Source: Hymenobacter sp. YIM 151500-1 (GTDB lineage: Bacteria; Bacteroidota; Bacteroidia; Cytophagales; Hymenobacteraceae). From it: 64,000 nucleotides of DNA. The stretch covers positions 3,740,001 through 3,804,000 of the forward strand of contig NZ_CP110139.1 of NCBI RefSeq assembly GCF_025979885.1, given 5' to 3'. Below the pieces are notes generated by a model, which saw only the letters and a program-made list of their open reading frames with translations, had not been told where the DNA came from and did not search any database. Below, one piece after another: positions 36,217 to 44,072 of this stretch (positions are counted from its first letter, which is position 1; every line of letters begins with the position of its first letter). The translations under genes were made by a program, and so were the position numbers.

Positions 36217-37965
36217 ATGAACCGTTCGTATCTGCGCTGCTGCTGGCTAGGGCTGTTGCTGCTGGCCTTCGCTCTCCGTGCTCAAGCCCAAGCCCAAATC
36301 CCGCTGAAACCCGCTACCGGCCTGCGCGGCACCTATTACGCTGGCGAAAACTTTGAGCGGCGCGTGCTGACCCGCACCGACCCGGCCATCGACTTCAACT
36401 GGGACTTCGACGCGCCCGGCCCCGGCCTGCCGCCCGAGTCGTTTTCAGTGCGCTGGACTGGCTGGCTGCTCGCCCCGGAAACCGGCACCTACACCTTCCA
36501 CCTCACTGTGGACGACGGCATGCGGGTCTGGATTGGGGGCCGGCAGGTGCTGAATGAGTGGCGCTACCAGCCTACCATGAGTGCCTCGGCGCCTATGCGC
36601 CTCACCGCCGGCCGCTACTACTCGGTGCGGGTAGAGTATTTTCAGGGCAGCCGCCACACTCGCGCCTTTTTGGGCTGGACCCGGCCTTCCGCCCCCAAAG
36701 CTGCTCCGGAGGCCATTGCAGCCCGCCACTTCACCGTAGCCCTGCCTACCACCGCCACACCTCTGGGGCCGCCTAAGTCGACGCCTCCCGCGTCGGGCGG
36801 CACTGTTGGCATTGTGGCGGGGCCGCCTGCGAGCCGGGCGGAAGCTACCACCCGCACTCCCGTGAAGCCCAGCGCGGGCGTGGCGGTGGCGGGCAAGCTG
36901 CCGGCCGGCATCGGGCTACGGGCCACCTACTACGCGGGTTCGGTGCGGGGCCCGGCCGTGCACAGCCGCGTAGAGCCGGTGCTGAGTGCCACGTGGCAGG
37001 GGGCGCCGCCCGCCCCCGGCGTGCCGGGCCAGGGCTTCTCGGTGCGCTACACCGGCTACGTGCGGGCCCCCGAAACGGGCGTGTACGTGCTGCACACCGA
37101 GTGGGACGACGCCCACGACGTCCGCCTTGCCGGCGAGGACATCCTGAGCATGGAGAAGTATGAACCGGAGTTCTTCGGCCCCAACAACGGCGTAATTCCC
37201 GTGGATGTGGCGCAGTACTACGAGGCCGGCAAGTTGTACGCGGTTGATGTGGCCTATAAAAACGTGCGGGGCCGCGTGTCGCGGGCAGTGCTGTCGTGGG
37301 CGCGGCCGGCGGAGCTGGGCCGGCCTACCACGCTGGAACAGGCGTTTGCGGCGGCCAAGGGGCGGCGCCTCACCGTGGTGCCCCAGCAGCTGCTGTACCC
37401 CGAGCTGCCGCGGCCCCTGCCCGAGCCACCCGTAGCAGCTGCTCAGCCGGTGCGGCCGAGCCGACTGGCCTTGCCTCCCAAGCCAGCCGTGGCCGCCAGA
37501 ACTCCCCGGCCGGCTCCGCCCGCGAGGCTCCAGCCGGCCGCTCGGCCGCGTCCGGTGGTCACGGGGCCGCGCCCCGCACCCGTGGTGCCCGATACCATGC
37601 TGCCTGACCTGAGTGCTCTGAGCCGCGGGGCCGCCGTGACGCTGCCTAACCTCTACTTCACCCAGAGCACCGCCTCCCTGCTGCCGGCGTCACGGCCCGT
37701 GCTCGACGCCCTGGCCCGCACCCTGACCGCGCAACCCCAGTTGCGCCTGGAAATAGCTGGCCACACCGACAACGTGGGGGAGCCGCGCCTGAACCTGCGC
37801 CTCTCCGAGCAGCGGGCCCGCGTGGTGCGCCGCTACCTCATCGGGCAGGGCATCGACTCGGTGCGCCTCACGGCCCGCGGCTACGGCGGCACCCGCCCCG
37901 TGGCCGACAACCGCGACCCGCAGCAGCGCCCCCGCAACCGCCGCGTGGAAGTGGTGGTGCAGTAG
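36217..37965 (+). CDS. Outer-membrane protein with two PA14 domains and an OmpA domain
   Basis: 582 residues. Signal peptide 1-25 (RAQAQA). PA14 domain 1 (about 34-150: LRGTYYAGENFE, FSVRWTGWLLAPETGTYTFH, DDGMRVWIGG) and PA14 domain 2 (about 229-350: LRATYYAGSVRG, FSVRYTGYVRAPETGVYVLH) bind carbohydrate-like ligands in other proteins. A Pro/Ala/Arg-rich linker (about 385-460) leads to an OmpA peptidoglycan-binding domain (LYFTQSTASLLPASRPVLDA, EIAGHTDNVGE, NLRLSEQRARVV, NRRVEVVVQ). In domain 2 the usual Asp-Asp-Gly reads DDAHDV. Probably links cell wall to an external glycan. Confidence 0.88.
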   Translation: MNRSYLRCCWLGLLLLAFALRAQAQAQIPLKPATGLRGTYYAGENFERRVLTRTDPAIDFNWDFDAPGPGLPPESFSVRWTGWLLAPETGTYTFHLTVDDGMRVWIGGRQVLNEWRYQPTMSASAPMRLTAGRYYSVRVEYFQGSRHTRAFLGWTRPSAPKAAPEAIAARHFTVALPTTATPLGPPKSTPPASGGTVGIVAGPPASRAEATTRTPVKPSAGVAVAGKLPAGIGLRATYYAGSVRGPAVHSRVEPVLSATWQGAPPAPGVPGQGFSVRYTGYVRAPETGVYVLHTEWDDAHDVRLAGEDILSMEKYEPEFFGPNNGVIPVDVAQYYEAGKLYAVDVAYKNVRGRVSRAVLSWARPAELGRPTTLEQAFAAAKGRRLTVVPQQLLYPELPRPLPEPPVAAAQPVRPSRLALPPKPAVAARTPRPAPPARLQPAARPRPVVTGPRPAPVVPDTMLPDLSALSRGAAVTLPNLYFTQSTASLLPASRPVLDALARTLTAQPQLRLEIAGHTDNVGEPRLNLRLSEQRARVVRRYLIGQGIDSVRLTARGYGGTRPVADNRDPQQRPRNRRVEVVVQ

Positions 37966-38068
37966 CCAGGCGGCCAAGAACTTGTATGCTACAGTGCTAG
38001 ATCAGCTCCGCAGCCTAGAGGGACCTCCGAGCTGCGATGGTACACCGTGGAAGTAATGCCAAATGGGG

Positions 38069-38464
38069 CTACACCTCTGCCGGCTCGGCAACTGCCGGTA
38101 TTTCGGCTACCGCGCAGGGCGTGGGGGCGGTGGGCTCACCCAGCACCTGCTGATGCAGCTGTCCCCAGTCGCGGAGGGAGGTTAGCACGGGGCGCAGGGT
38201 GAGGCCGTGGGGCGTGAGCGAGTACTCGACGCGGGGCGGCACCTCGGCGTAGATGCGGCGGTGGACCAGGCCGGCGTCTTCCAGCTCCCGCAGCTGCTGG
38301 GTCAGCATCTTCTGCGTCACGCGCGGAATCTGGCGCTGCAACTCCCCAAAGCGCAGGGTGCCGCGCTGGGCCAGGGCCGAGAGAATGAACACCTTCCACT
38401 TGCCACCCAGCACATCCAGGGCCGCCGTAATGGCACAGACAGGAGCTTTCTTGGTCTTCTTCAT
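38069..38464 (-). CDS. HxlR family transcriptional regulator
   Basis: 131 residues. Winged helix with the HxlR landmarks: CAITAALDVLGGKWKVFIL, LRFGELQRQIPRVTQKMLTQQLRELEDAGLVHR and VEYSLTPHGLTL. Cys9 near the N-terminus is the redox-sensitive position in many HxlR proteins such as YodB/HypR; it is present (PVC-A). Divergent from the SDR gene, which it probably controls. Confidence 0.92.
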   Translation of the reverse strand: MKKTKKAPVCAITAALDVLGGKWKVFILSALAQRGTLRFGELQRQIPRVTQKMLTQQLRELEDAGLVHRRIYAEVPPRVEYSLTPHGLTLRPVLTSLRDWGQLHQQVLGEPTAPTPCAVAEIPAVAEPAEV

Positions 38465-38489
38465 AAAATAAGCTGTTGATTATCAGTAT

Positions 38490-38509
38490 CAGTTACTAAA
38501 AGGTACTGG
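38490..38509. promoter_or_regulatory. Candidate HxlR operator
   Basis: CAGTTACTAAAAGGTACTGG is an imperfect inverted repeat (CAGTTAC/GTACTG) in the gap between the divergent HxlR and SDR genes. Its position 25 bases before the HxlR start fits autoregulation. Confidence 0.35.
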
Positions 38510-38609
38510 CCTTACTTTCGGGTACCTACTTGACAAAAGTATCCTGCTTGGCTCACCTTTACAACGCCCTGCACCACCCCGGTGCAGGCCACATACCCCA
38601 CTGTATACT

Positions 38610-39380
38610 ATGAGCAAGCTCACCGGAAAAATTGCCCTGATTACGGGCGGCAACAGCGGCATTGGCCTGGCTACGGCCCGGCTGTTCGTCCAGGAAGGCG
38701 CCCAGGTCATCATCACCGGCCGCGACCAGGCCACCCTCGATGCCGCCGTAGCCGAGCTGGGCCCGGCGGCCCTGGCCGTGCGCACCGACGTGGGCAGCCT
38801 GCCCGACCTCGCGGCCCTGTTCGAGCAGATTCGGGCCCGGTTTGGCCGCCTCGACGTGGTGTTCGTCAACGCCGGCATCTTCAAGGGCGGCTCCTTGCAG
38901 GATAGCACCGAGGAGCTGTACGACGAGGTTTTCGACATCAATGTGAAGGGCGCCTTCTTTACCATGCAGAAGGCCGAGCCGCTGCTGGCCGATGGGGCCG
39001 CCGTGGTGATTAACGCCTCCACGGTTATCCACGCTGGTATGCCGGGCGCCTCGCTTTACGCTGCTTCCAAAGCCGCCGTGCGCCAGCTGGCCCGCAACCT
39101 CAGCAACGAGCTGGCCGCCCGCAACATCCGCGTCAACGTGGTGAGCCCCGGCTACACCCGTACGCCCATCGTCGGCCGGGCCGGTGCCAGCCCGGAGCAA
39201 GTTGAGGGGTTCTTCGGGCATGTGTCGGGTGAAGTGCCCCTGCGCCGCCCCGCCCAGCCCGAGGAAATTGCCAAGGCCGTGCTCTTCCTGGCCTCCGACG
39301 ACAGCAGCTACGTGGTAGGCGAGGAGCTGCTGGTAGATGGCGGCTACGGCAGCATCGGCGCGGCCGGCGTGGCGCGCTGA
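38610..39380 (+). CDS. Short-chain dehydrogenase/reductase
   Basis: 256 residues. NAD(P)-binding TGGNSGIGLATA (13-24 region), VFVNAG, the Ser in NASTVIH, catalytic YAASK and PGYTRTP are present: a classical SDR. The Arg in ITGRDQ suggests NADP preference. Substrate unknown. HxlR-SDR divergent pairs often respond to reactive aldehydes or quinones, but that is inference. Confidence 0.92.
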   Translation: MSKLTGKIALITGGNSGIGLATARLFVQEGAQVIITGRDQATLDAAVAELGPAALAVRTDVGSLPDLAALFEQIRARFGRLDVVFVNAGIFKGGSLQDSTEELYDEVFDINVKGAFFTMQKAEPLLADGAAVVINASTVIHAGMPGASLYAASKAAVRQLARNLSNELAARNIRVNVVSPGYTRTPIVGRAGASPEQVEGFFGHVSGEVPLRRPAQPEEIAKAVLFLASDDSSYVVGEELLVDGGYGSIGAAGVAR

Positions 39381-39420
39381 GGGGTGGGGTAGCAAACAGC
39401 TTTAGCTAAAGATACCCTGG

Positions 39421-39470
39421 GCTCCGGCTCGTTGTGCTGGCTGATGCTGGCACACGAGCCGGAGTCTGCT
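39421..39470. terminator. Hairpin downstream of the SDR gene
   Basis: CTCCGGCTCGTTGTGC pairs (one mismatch) with GCACACGAGCCGGAG around a 14-base loop. There is no clear T run, so it may stabilise the 3' end rather than terminate. Confidence 0.5.
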
Positions 39471-39577
39471 ATTAAGGGTCAAAAGGCCTCGATAAAATTA
39501 TTTTACGAAGAATATATAGTACGTTAGGTGCACGCTTCCGCGTTTGTCCATCTACCTACCACCTAACCTATTCTCCT

Positions 39578-41017
39578 ATGAAACCCCCAATTTTCCCCGG
39601 CCGCTGGGCGTGGTGCGGCGTGCTGCTGGCTGTGCTGGGCGCCTGCACCCCCAAGGCCACGCCGGTAGCCACCGCGCCGCCCGCCGCGGCCCCGGCTCCG
39701 GCCGCAGCACCGGCGGCTCCGGCCGCGCCCACCTTCCAGATTCCGGTGGAGTATTACACCTTGCCCAACGGGCTGCGAGTGGTACTCTCGCCCGACCACA
39801 CGGCGCCCACGGCTACGGTGGCGGCCTACTACAACGTGGGCTTCCGCAACGAGCCCCGCAACCGCACCGGCTACGCCCACCTGTTTGAGCACCTGATGTT
39901 TCAGGGCTCGCGCAACCTGGGCAAGATGGAGTTTATTCAGCTGGTGCAGAAGAACGGCGGCATCCTGAACGGCTCCACCCGCTTCGACTTCACCAACTAC
40001 TACGAGGTGGTGCCTACCCATAAGCTGGAAACCCTGCTGTGGGCCGAAGCCGACCGGATGCGGGGCCTGGCCATTACCCAGGAAAACCTCAAAAACCAGC
40101 AGGAAGTAGTGAAGAACGAGGTGCGCGTAAACGTGCTCAACCAGCCCTACGGCGGCTTCCCCTGGCTCGACATGCCCCAGAAGGCCAACAAAAACTGGAA
40201 CAACGCCCACAACTTCTACGGCGACCTGGCCGACCTCGACGCCGCCACGCTGGCCGATGCCCAGCAGTTCTTCAAAACCTACTACGCCCCCAGCAATGCC
40301 GTGCTGGCCGTGGTGGGCGACTTCGAGCCGGCCCAGGCCAGGGCGTGGGTCGAGCAGTACTTCAGCTCGATTCCCAGCGCCCCGGCCCCGCCCAAGCCCG
40401 ACCTTACCGAGCCTCGCCAGGAGCAGGAGCAGCGTTTCACCAAGGACGACAAGCTGGCCACCAAGCCGGCCCTGGCTTTTGCCTACCACATGCCCGAGCG
40501 CAACACCCCCGAGTACTACGCCCTGATCTTGCTGGACCAGATTCTGCTACAGGGCCAGGACTCGCGCCTCTACCAGGCCCTGGTGCAGCAGCGCGGCTAC
40601 ACCGACAACGTGAGCGGGGGCATCAACTACCTCGGCAACGCCTTCAACTACGCCGGCCCCATGCTGTGGATGGGCAACCTGACCTACGACCAGACCGTGC
40701 CCGCCGACTCCGTAGTGCGCGTGCTTGACCGGGAGGTTGGCAAGTTGCAGCAGGCAGGCATCGACCAGGCCACGCTGGACCTGGCCGTGGTGAAGCTGCG
40801 CTCCGCGCTCTACGACCAGCTCTCGGGCTCCGACAACTTCGGCCGGGCCGATTTGCTGGCCTCGTTTGCTTTGTTCGACAACAACCCCGCCCGCATCAAC
40901 ACCCTGGAGCAGGAGTTTCGGAAGGTGACGCCCGCGCTGATGGAGCGCACCCTGCGGGAGTTTCTGCGCCCCACCAACCGCACCATTCTGATTGTGAATC
41001 CGCTGGCCAAGAGCTGA
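39578..41017 (+). CDS. M16 family zinc metallopeptidase (catalytic subunit)
   Basis: 479 residues, lipoprotein (lipobox LGAC, Cys24) with an Ala/Pro linker to about residue 50. The inverted zinc motif HLFEH lies in GYAHLFEHLMFQGSRN, with the distal Glu in NEVRVNVLNQ. The C-terminal M16 domain follows (LDQILLQGQDSRLYQALVQ). Forms a pair with the next gene, which lacks the zinc motif; such heterodimers degrade peptides in the periplasm. Confidence 0.92.
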   Translation: MKPPIFPGRWAWCGVLLAVLGACTPKATPVATAPPAAAPAPAAAPAAPAAPTFQIPVEYYTLPNGLRVVLSPDHTAPTATVAAYYNVGFRNEPRNRTGYAHLFEHLMFQGSRNLGKMEFIQLVQKNGGILNGSTRFDFTNYYEVVPTHKLETLLWAEADRMRGLAITQENLKNQQEVVKNEVRVNVLNQPYGGFPWLDMPQKANKNWNNAHNFYGDLADLDAATLADAQQFFKTYYAPSNAVLAVVGDFEPAQARAWVEQYFSSIPSAPAPPKPDLTEPRQEQEQRFTKDDKLATKPALAFAYHMPERNTPEYYALILLDQILLQGQDSRLYQALVQQRGYTDNVSGGINYLGNAFNYAGPMLWMGNLTYDQTVPADSVVRVLDREVGKLQQAGIDQATLDLAVVKLRSALYDQLSGSDNFGRADLLASFALFDNNPARINTLEQEFRKVTPALMERTLREFLRPTNRTILIVNPLAKS

Positions 41018-41024
41018 CGGGAAA

Positions 41025-41102
41025 GTAGCGCGGGCTTCGGCCCGCTGCTCCCAACACCCAGCCCGGTTTAGTGGGCGAGCTGCAAGCTATAGCCCGCGCT
41101 AC
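41025..41102. repeat. Inverted repeat between the two M16 genes
   Basis: GTAGCGCGGGCT (41025-41036) is answered exactly by AGCCCGCGCTAC (41091-41102), with a second GCGGGCTTCGGCCCGC hairpin at the left. Starts 7 bases after the stop codon. Confidence 0.65.
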
Positions 41103-41132
41103 AACCTTTTCATCTACTCCGACTTTCCCTCT

Positions 41133-42578
41133 ATGAAACCACTATACCTCGGGCTGCTGGGCGCGGCCCTGGCCGCGGCAGCTCCGGCGCTGGGCCAAAA
41201 GGCGCCGGCTAAGAAACCCGCTGCGGCGGCTGCCCAAGCCCCGGCCCCGGCCAAAGAAACGCCCCCGGCTGGCGGCACACCCCGCGACTTTGCCTTGCCC
41301 GCCAAAGAAGAATTCGCCCTCGACAATGGCCTGCAAGCCAAGCTAGTGCCCTTCGGGCAGGTGCCCAAGGTGACCATGCTGGTTACCATTCAGGCCGGCA
41401 ACGTGCACGAACCCCAGGGCCAGGTGGGCATTGCCGACGTGCTGGCGCGGCTGCTGCGGGAAGGCACCAGCCAGCTTAGCGCCGCCGAGCTGGCCGCCCG
41501 CGTGGCCCGCATGGGCGGCACGCTCGACATCAGCGTGGGCCCTGACCAAACCCAGCTGTGGGCCTCTTGCTTGAGCGAGTACGCCCCCGAAATGGCCACG
41601 CTGCTGGCCCAGGTGGTGCGGCAGCCCAGCCTGCCGGCCGCGGAGCTGCCCCGCATCCGCACCGACTTCAAGCGGCGCATGAACCTGCTGCGGGCCGAGC
41701 CGGGCTTCCAGGCCCGCATGAAGTTTCAGCAGGCCATCTACGGCAACCACCCCTACGGCCGTCCGCTGCCCACCGACGCCCAGATTGACGCCCTCACCCT
41801 GGAGCAGGCCAAGGCGTTTTACGATAAAGAGTACGGCGCCCAGCGCACCGCCGTGTTTGCGGCGGGCAGGTTTGATGCCCCGGCCCTGCGCCAGGCCATT
41901 ACCACCGCCTGGCGCGAGTGGCCCCAGGGCCCGGCCCCGCGCATCGAAATAGCCAAAGCCCAGACCCGCCCCGAGCTGCTTACCCAGGACCGGCCCGGCG
42001 CTCCGCAGTCTACGCTTATCCTGGGGATGCCCGTGGTGGACCCTTCGCACCCCGACTACATCCGGCTGCGGGTGATGAACTCCCTGCTCGGCGGCTCTTT
42101 CGGCTCGCGCATTACCCGCAACATCCGGGAAGACAAAGGCTACACTTACTCGCCCTACAGCTACCTCGACGTAAACTACCGCACGGCCACCTGGCAGCAG
42201 AACGCCGACGTAACCACCCAGCAGACCGGCAACTCGCTCAAGGAAGTCATGTACGAGGTGGAGCGCCTCCAGAAAACCCCGCCCACGGCCGAGGAGCTAA
42301 AAGGTATTCAGAACTATGAGTCGGGCTTGTTTGTGCTGCGCAACTCCACGCCCGGCGGCATCATCAGCCAGCTCAACACCCTGCACCTGCACGGCCTGCC
42401 CGAATCCTACCTCACGGAGCAGGTAAAAAACATCAACGCCGTAACGCCCCAGCAAGTCAGCGAAACAACGCGCAAGTACGTCCGCCCCGAGGCCATGACC
42501 ATCGTGGTGGTCGGCGACAAAAAGGTAGTGGAGCCCCAGCTGAAGAAGTTTCAGGCGTCGCGCAAGAAAGCGTTGTAG
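41133..42578 (+). CDS. M16 family peptidase-like protein without zinc motif (partner subunit)
   Basis: 481 residues with a signal peptide (APALGQ) and Pro/Ala/Lys linker. Shows the M16 fold (NGLQAKLVPFGQVPKVTMLV; LGMPVVDPSHPDYIRLRVMNSLLGGSFGSRI; FVLRNSTPGGIISQL) but the HxxEH position reads ARLLREGTSQL, so it cannot bind zinc there. The R/Y C-terminal substrate-binding motif region (ITRNIREDKGYTYSPYS) is intact, as expected for the non-catalytic subunit. 115 bases after the active partner. Confidence 0.9.
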   Translation: MKPLYLGLLGAALAAAAPALGQKAPAKKPAAAAAQAPAPAKETPPAGGTPRDFALPAKEEFALDNGLQAKLVPFGQVPKVTMLVTIQAGNVHEPQGQVGIADVLARLLREGTSQLSAAELAARVARMGGTLDISVGPDQTQLWASCLSEYAPEMATLLAQVVRQPSLPAAELPRIRTDFKRRMNLLRAEPGFQARMKFQQAIYGNHPYGRPLPTDAQIDALTLEQAKAFYDKEYGAQRTAVFAAGRFDAPALRQAITTAWREWPQGPAPRIEIAKAQTRPELLTQDRPGAPQSTLILGMPVVDPSHPDYIRLRVMNSLLGGSFGSRITRNIREDKGYTYSPYSYLDVNYRTATWQQNADVTTQQTGNSLKEVMYEVERLQKTPPTAEELKGIQNYESGLFVLRNSTPGGIISQLNTLHLHGLPESYLTEQVKNINAVTPQQVSETTRKYVRPEAMTIVVVGDKKVVEPQLKKFQASRKKAL

Positions 42579-42602
42579 CTGTTGCTCAGGGCACCTGCCT
42601 AC

Positions 42603-42636
42603 CGCCCCGGCTGCCGCTGGCTGCCGGGGCTTTTTT
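42603..42636 (+). terminator. Rho-independent terminator of the M16 operon
   Basis: GCCCCGGC pairs with GCCGGGGC around an 11-base loop, followed by six T. Confidence 0.88.
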
Positions 42637-42801
42637 GTGGGCTTGGGCCAGAGGCATGAAGCCAGGAGCCGCCCGGAAAATAGCGGAGAAACGCAACTTT
42701 GCAAGCTTGTAGATATTCAATAAAAGATGGTATAACTATTGTATAGCCGGCGCAGCAACCTCGTCCGCATCCTGCGTGCGGGAGGTTCCTAATCGGGTAT
42801 C

Positions 42802-43725
42802 ATGATAGTGTATAAGTCCGGCGAATGGTGGAAGGCCTTGTGGCATTTTCACACCTCCGAGGTCATTCGCCTTTTACTGTTTCGGGTGGCTATGGTGGGC
42901 GTCTACGGCAGCGCCATTGCCGTGGCCATCCTGGAATTTCACTCCTTCAACTTGGTCATTGGCCGGGAGTATTTCTCGTTTCTGGGCATCATGCTCAGCC
43001 TGCTCCTGGTGTTCCGGACCAACACTGCCTACGACCGGTACTACGAAGGGCGGCGCCTGTGGGGGCAGCTGGTGTCGCACTGCCGGGGGCTGGCCATGGA
43101 AATCAACGCCGTGCTGCCCCGCGACGCGGCCCAGAGCCGCCGCTACTTTGCGGCCCTCATCTCCAACTTCCCGCTGGCCTTGAAAGGCACCCTGCGCGGC
43201 CGCATCAACTTCGACCAGCTCGAAGCCACCCCCGACATCATGGAGCGCCTGCGCTCGGCCGAGAGCGTGCCCACCACCATTGTGGCCTACCTGCAAGAAA
43301 GTGTGGAGCAGCTGCGGCGCGTAGAAATCATTACACCCACTCATTTGCTCACCATCAAGCCTCACCTGCTGGGCATGATGGAAGTGAACGGCTCCTGCGA
43401 ACGAATCAAGGCCACGCCTATTCCGTTCTCATACAGCTTCTTTATCAAGATGTTCATCACCATCTTCATTGCCATCATGCCCATTGTGCTGCTCAGCACC
43501 TGCGGCTACTTCATGGTGCCCATCACCATGATCGGGGCCTACGTGATGCTGGGCCTGGAGATGATCGGCACCGAGATAGAGCAGCCCTTCGGCCTCGACA
43601 GCAACGACCTGCCCATCTCCCAGCTGGCCAACAAAATCCGCGTCAGCGTGCACGACGTGCTGCGCGTGGACCTGCACGAGCAGAAGCGGCAACTGGTGGC
43701 CCTGCCCTATAGCGTCATTCACTAG
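42802..43725 (+). CDS. Bestrophin family ion channel
   Basis: 307 residues. The bestrophin/UPF0187 pattern is clear: LLSLLLVFRTNTAYDRYYEGRRLWG, then two membrane segments near 215-260 (FIKMFITIFIAIMPIVLL; YFMVPITMIGAYVMLGLEMIG) and EIEQPFGLDSNDLPI, the conserved acidic cluster region. Forms a pentameric channel in the inner membrane; selectivity not readable. Followed by an AT-rich gap. Confidence 0.92.
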   Translation: MIVYKSGEWWKALWHFHTSEVIRLLLFRVAMVGVYGSAIAVAILEFHSFNLVIGREYFSFLGIMLSLLLVFRTNTAYDRYYEGRRLWGQLVSHCRGLAMEINAVLPRDAAQSRRYFAALISNFPLALKGTLRGRINFDQLEATPDIMERLRSAESVPTTIVAYLQESVEQLRRVEIITPTHLLTIKPHLLGMMEVNGSCERIKATPIPFSYSFFIKMFITIFIAIMPIVLLSTCGYFMVPITMIGAYVMLGLEMIGTEIEQPFGLDSNDLPISQLANKIRVSVHDVLRVDLHEQKRQLVALPYSVIH

Positions 43726-44072
43726 GCTGGGCCTGCTTGGGCATGTTTGCCTGATTGCTAAGAAGCGTAGACCGGCCAAAAAAACAGCATCCGGGACGAA
43801 TTTGAGTGTAACAACGGGCAGTCAAAAAGTACAATTGGATACAGTTTTTTCTATTGTAAAAAGCCTAGCTCAGCGCTTAAACACAAATCAACGAACATAG
43901 TAGAAATCTATTGCTAGCACAATTCGACGAAAATTAATGCGCAAAACGTAGCCTTCTGACAACTGCGGCGTATATGCGCGCTGAATTGACTGGCGTACTC
44001 TTCAGCTTACCTCGTTTACACCACCCAGCCTCACTTCATAAACCTGCACACATAACCTTCATTTCTTTAGCA
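43726..44072. other. AT-rich gap before the T9SS protein
   Basis: 347 bases, markedly lower in GC than neighbouring DNA from about 43790, continuing into the next gene. No repeat family and no second gene visible. It marks the left edge of the low-GC segment described under findings. Confidence 0.4.

Noticed and set aside
38559..39395. Minus-strand open frame opposite the SDR gene
   Set aside because: SDR catalytic motifs on the plus strand are complete; the opposite frame has none.
43974..44072. Upstream ATG start for the T9SS protein
   Set aside because: It would place 33 polar residues before the signal peptide; GTG 44073 gives a normal signal sequence.
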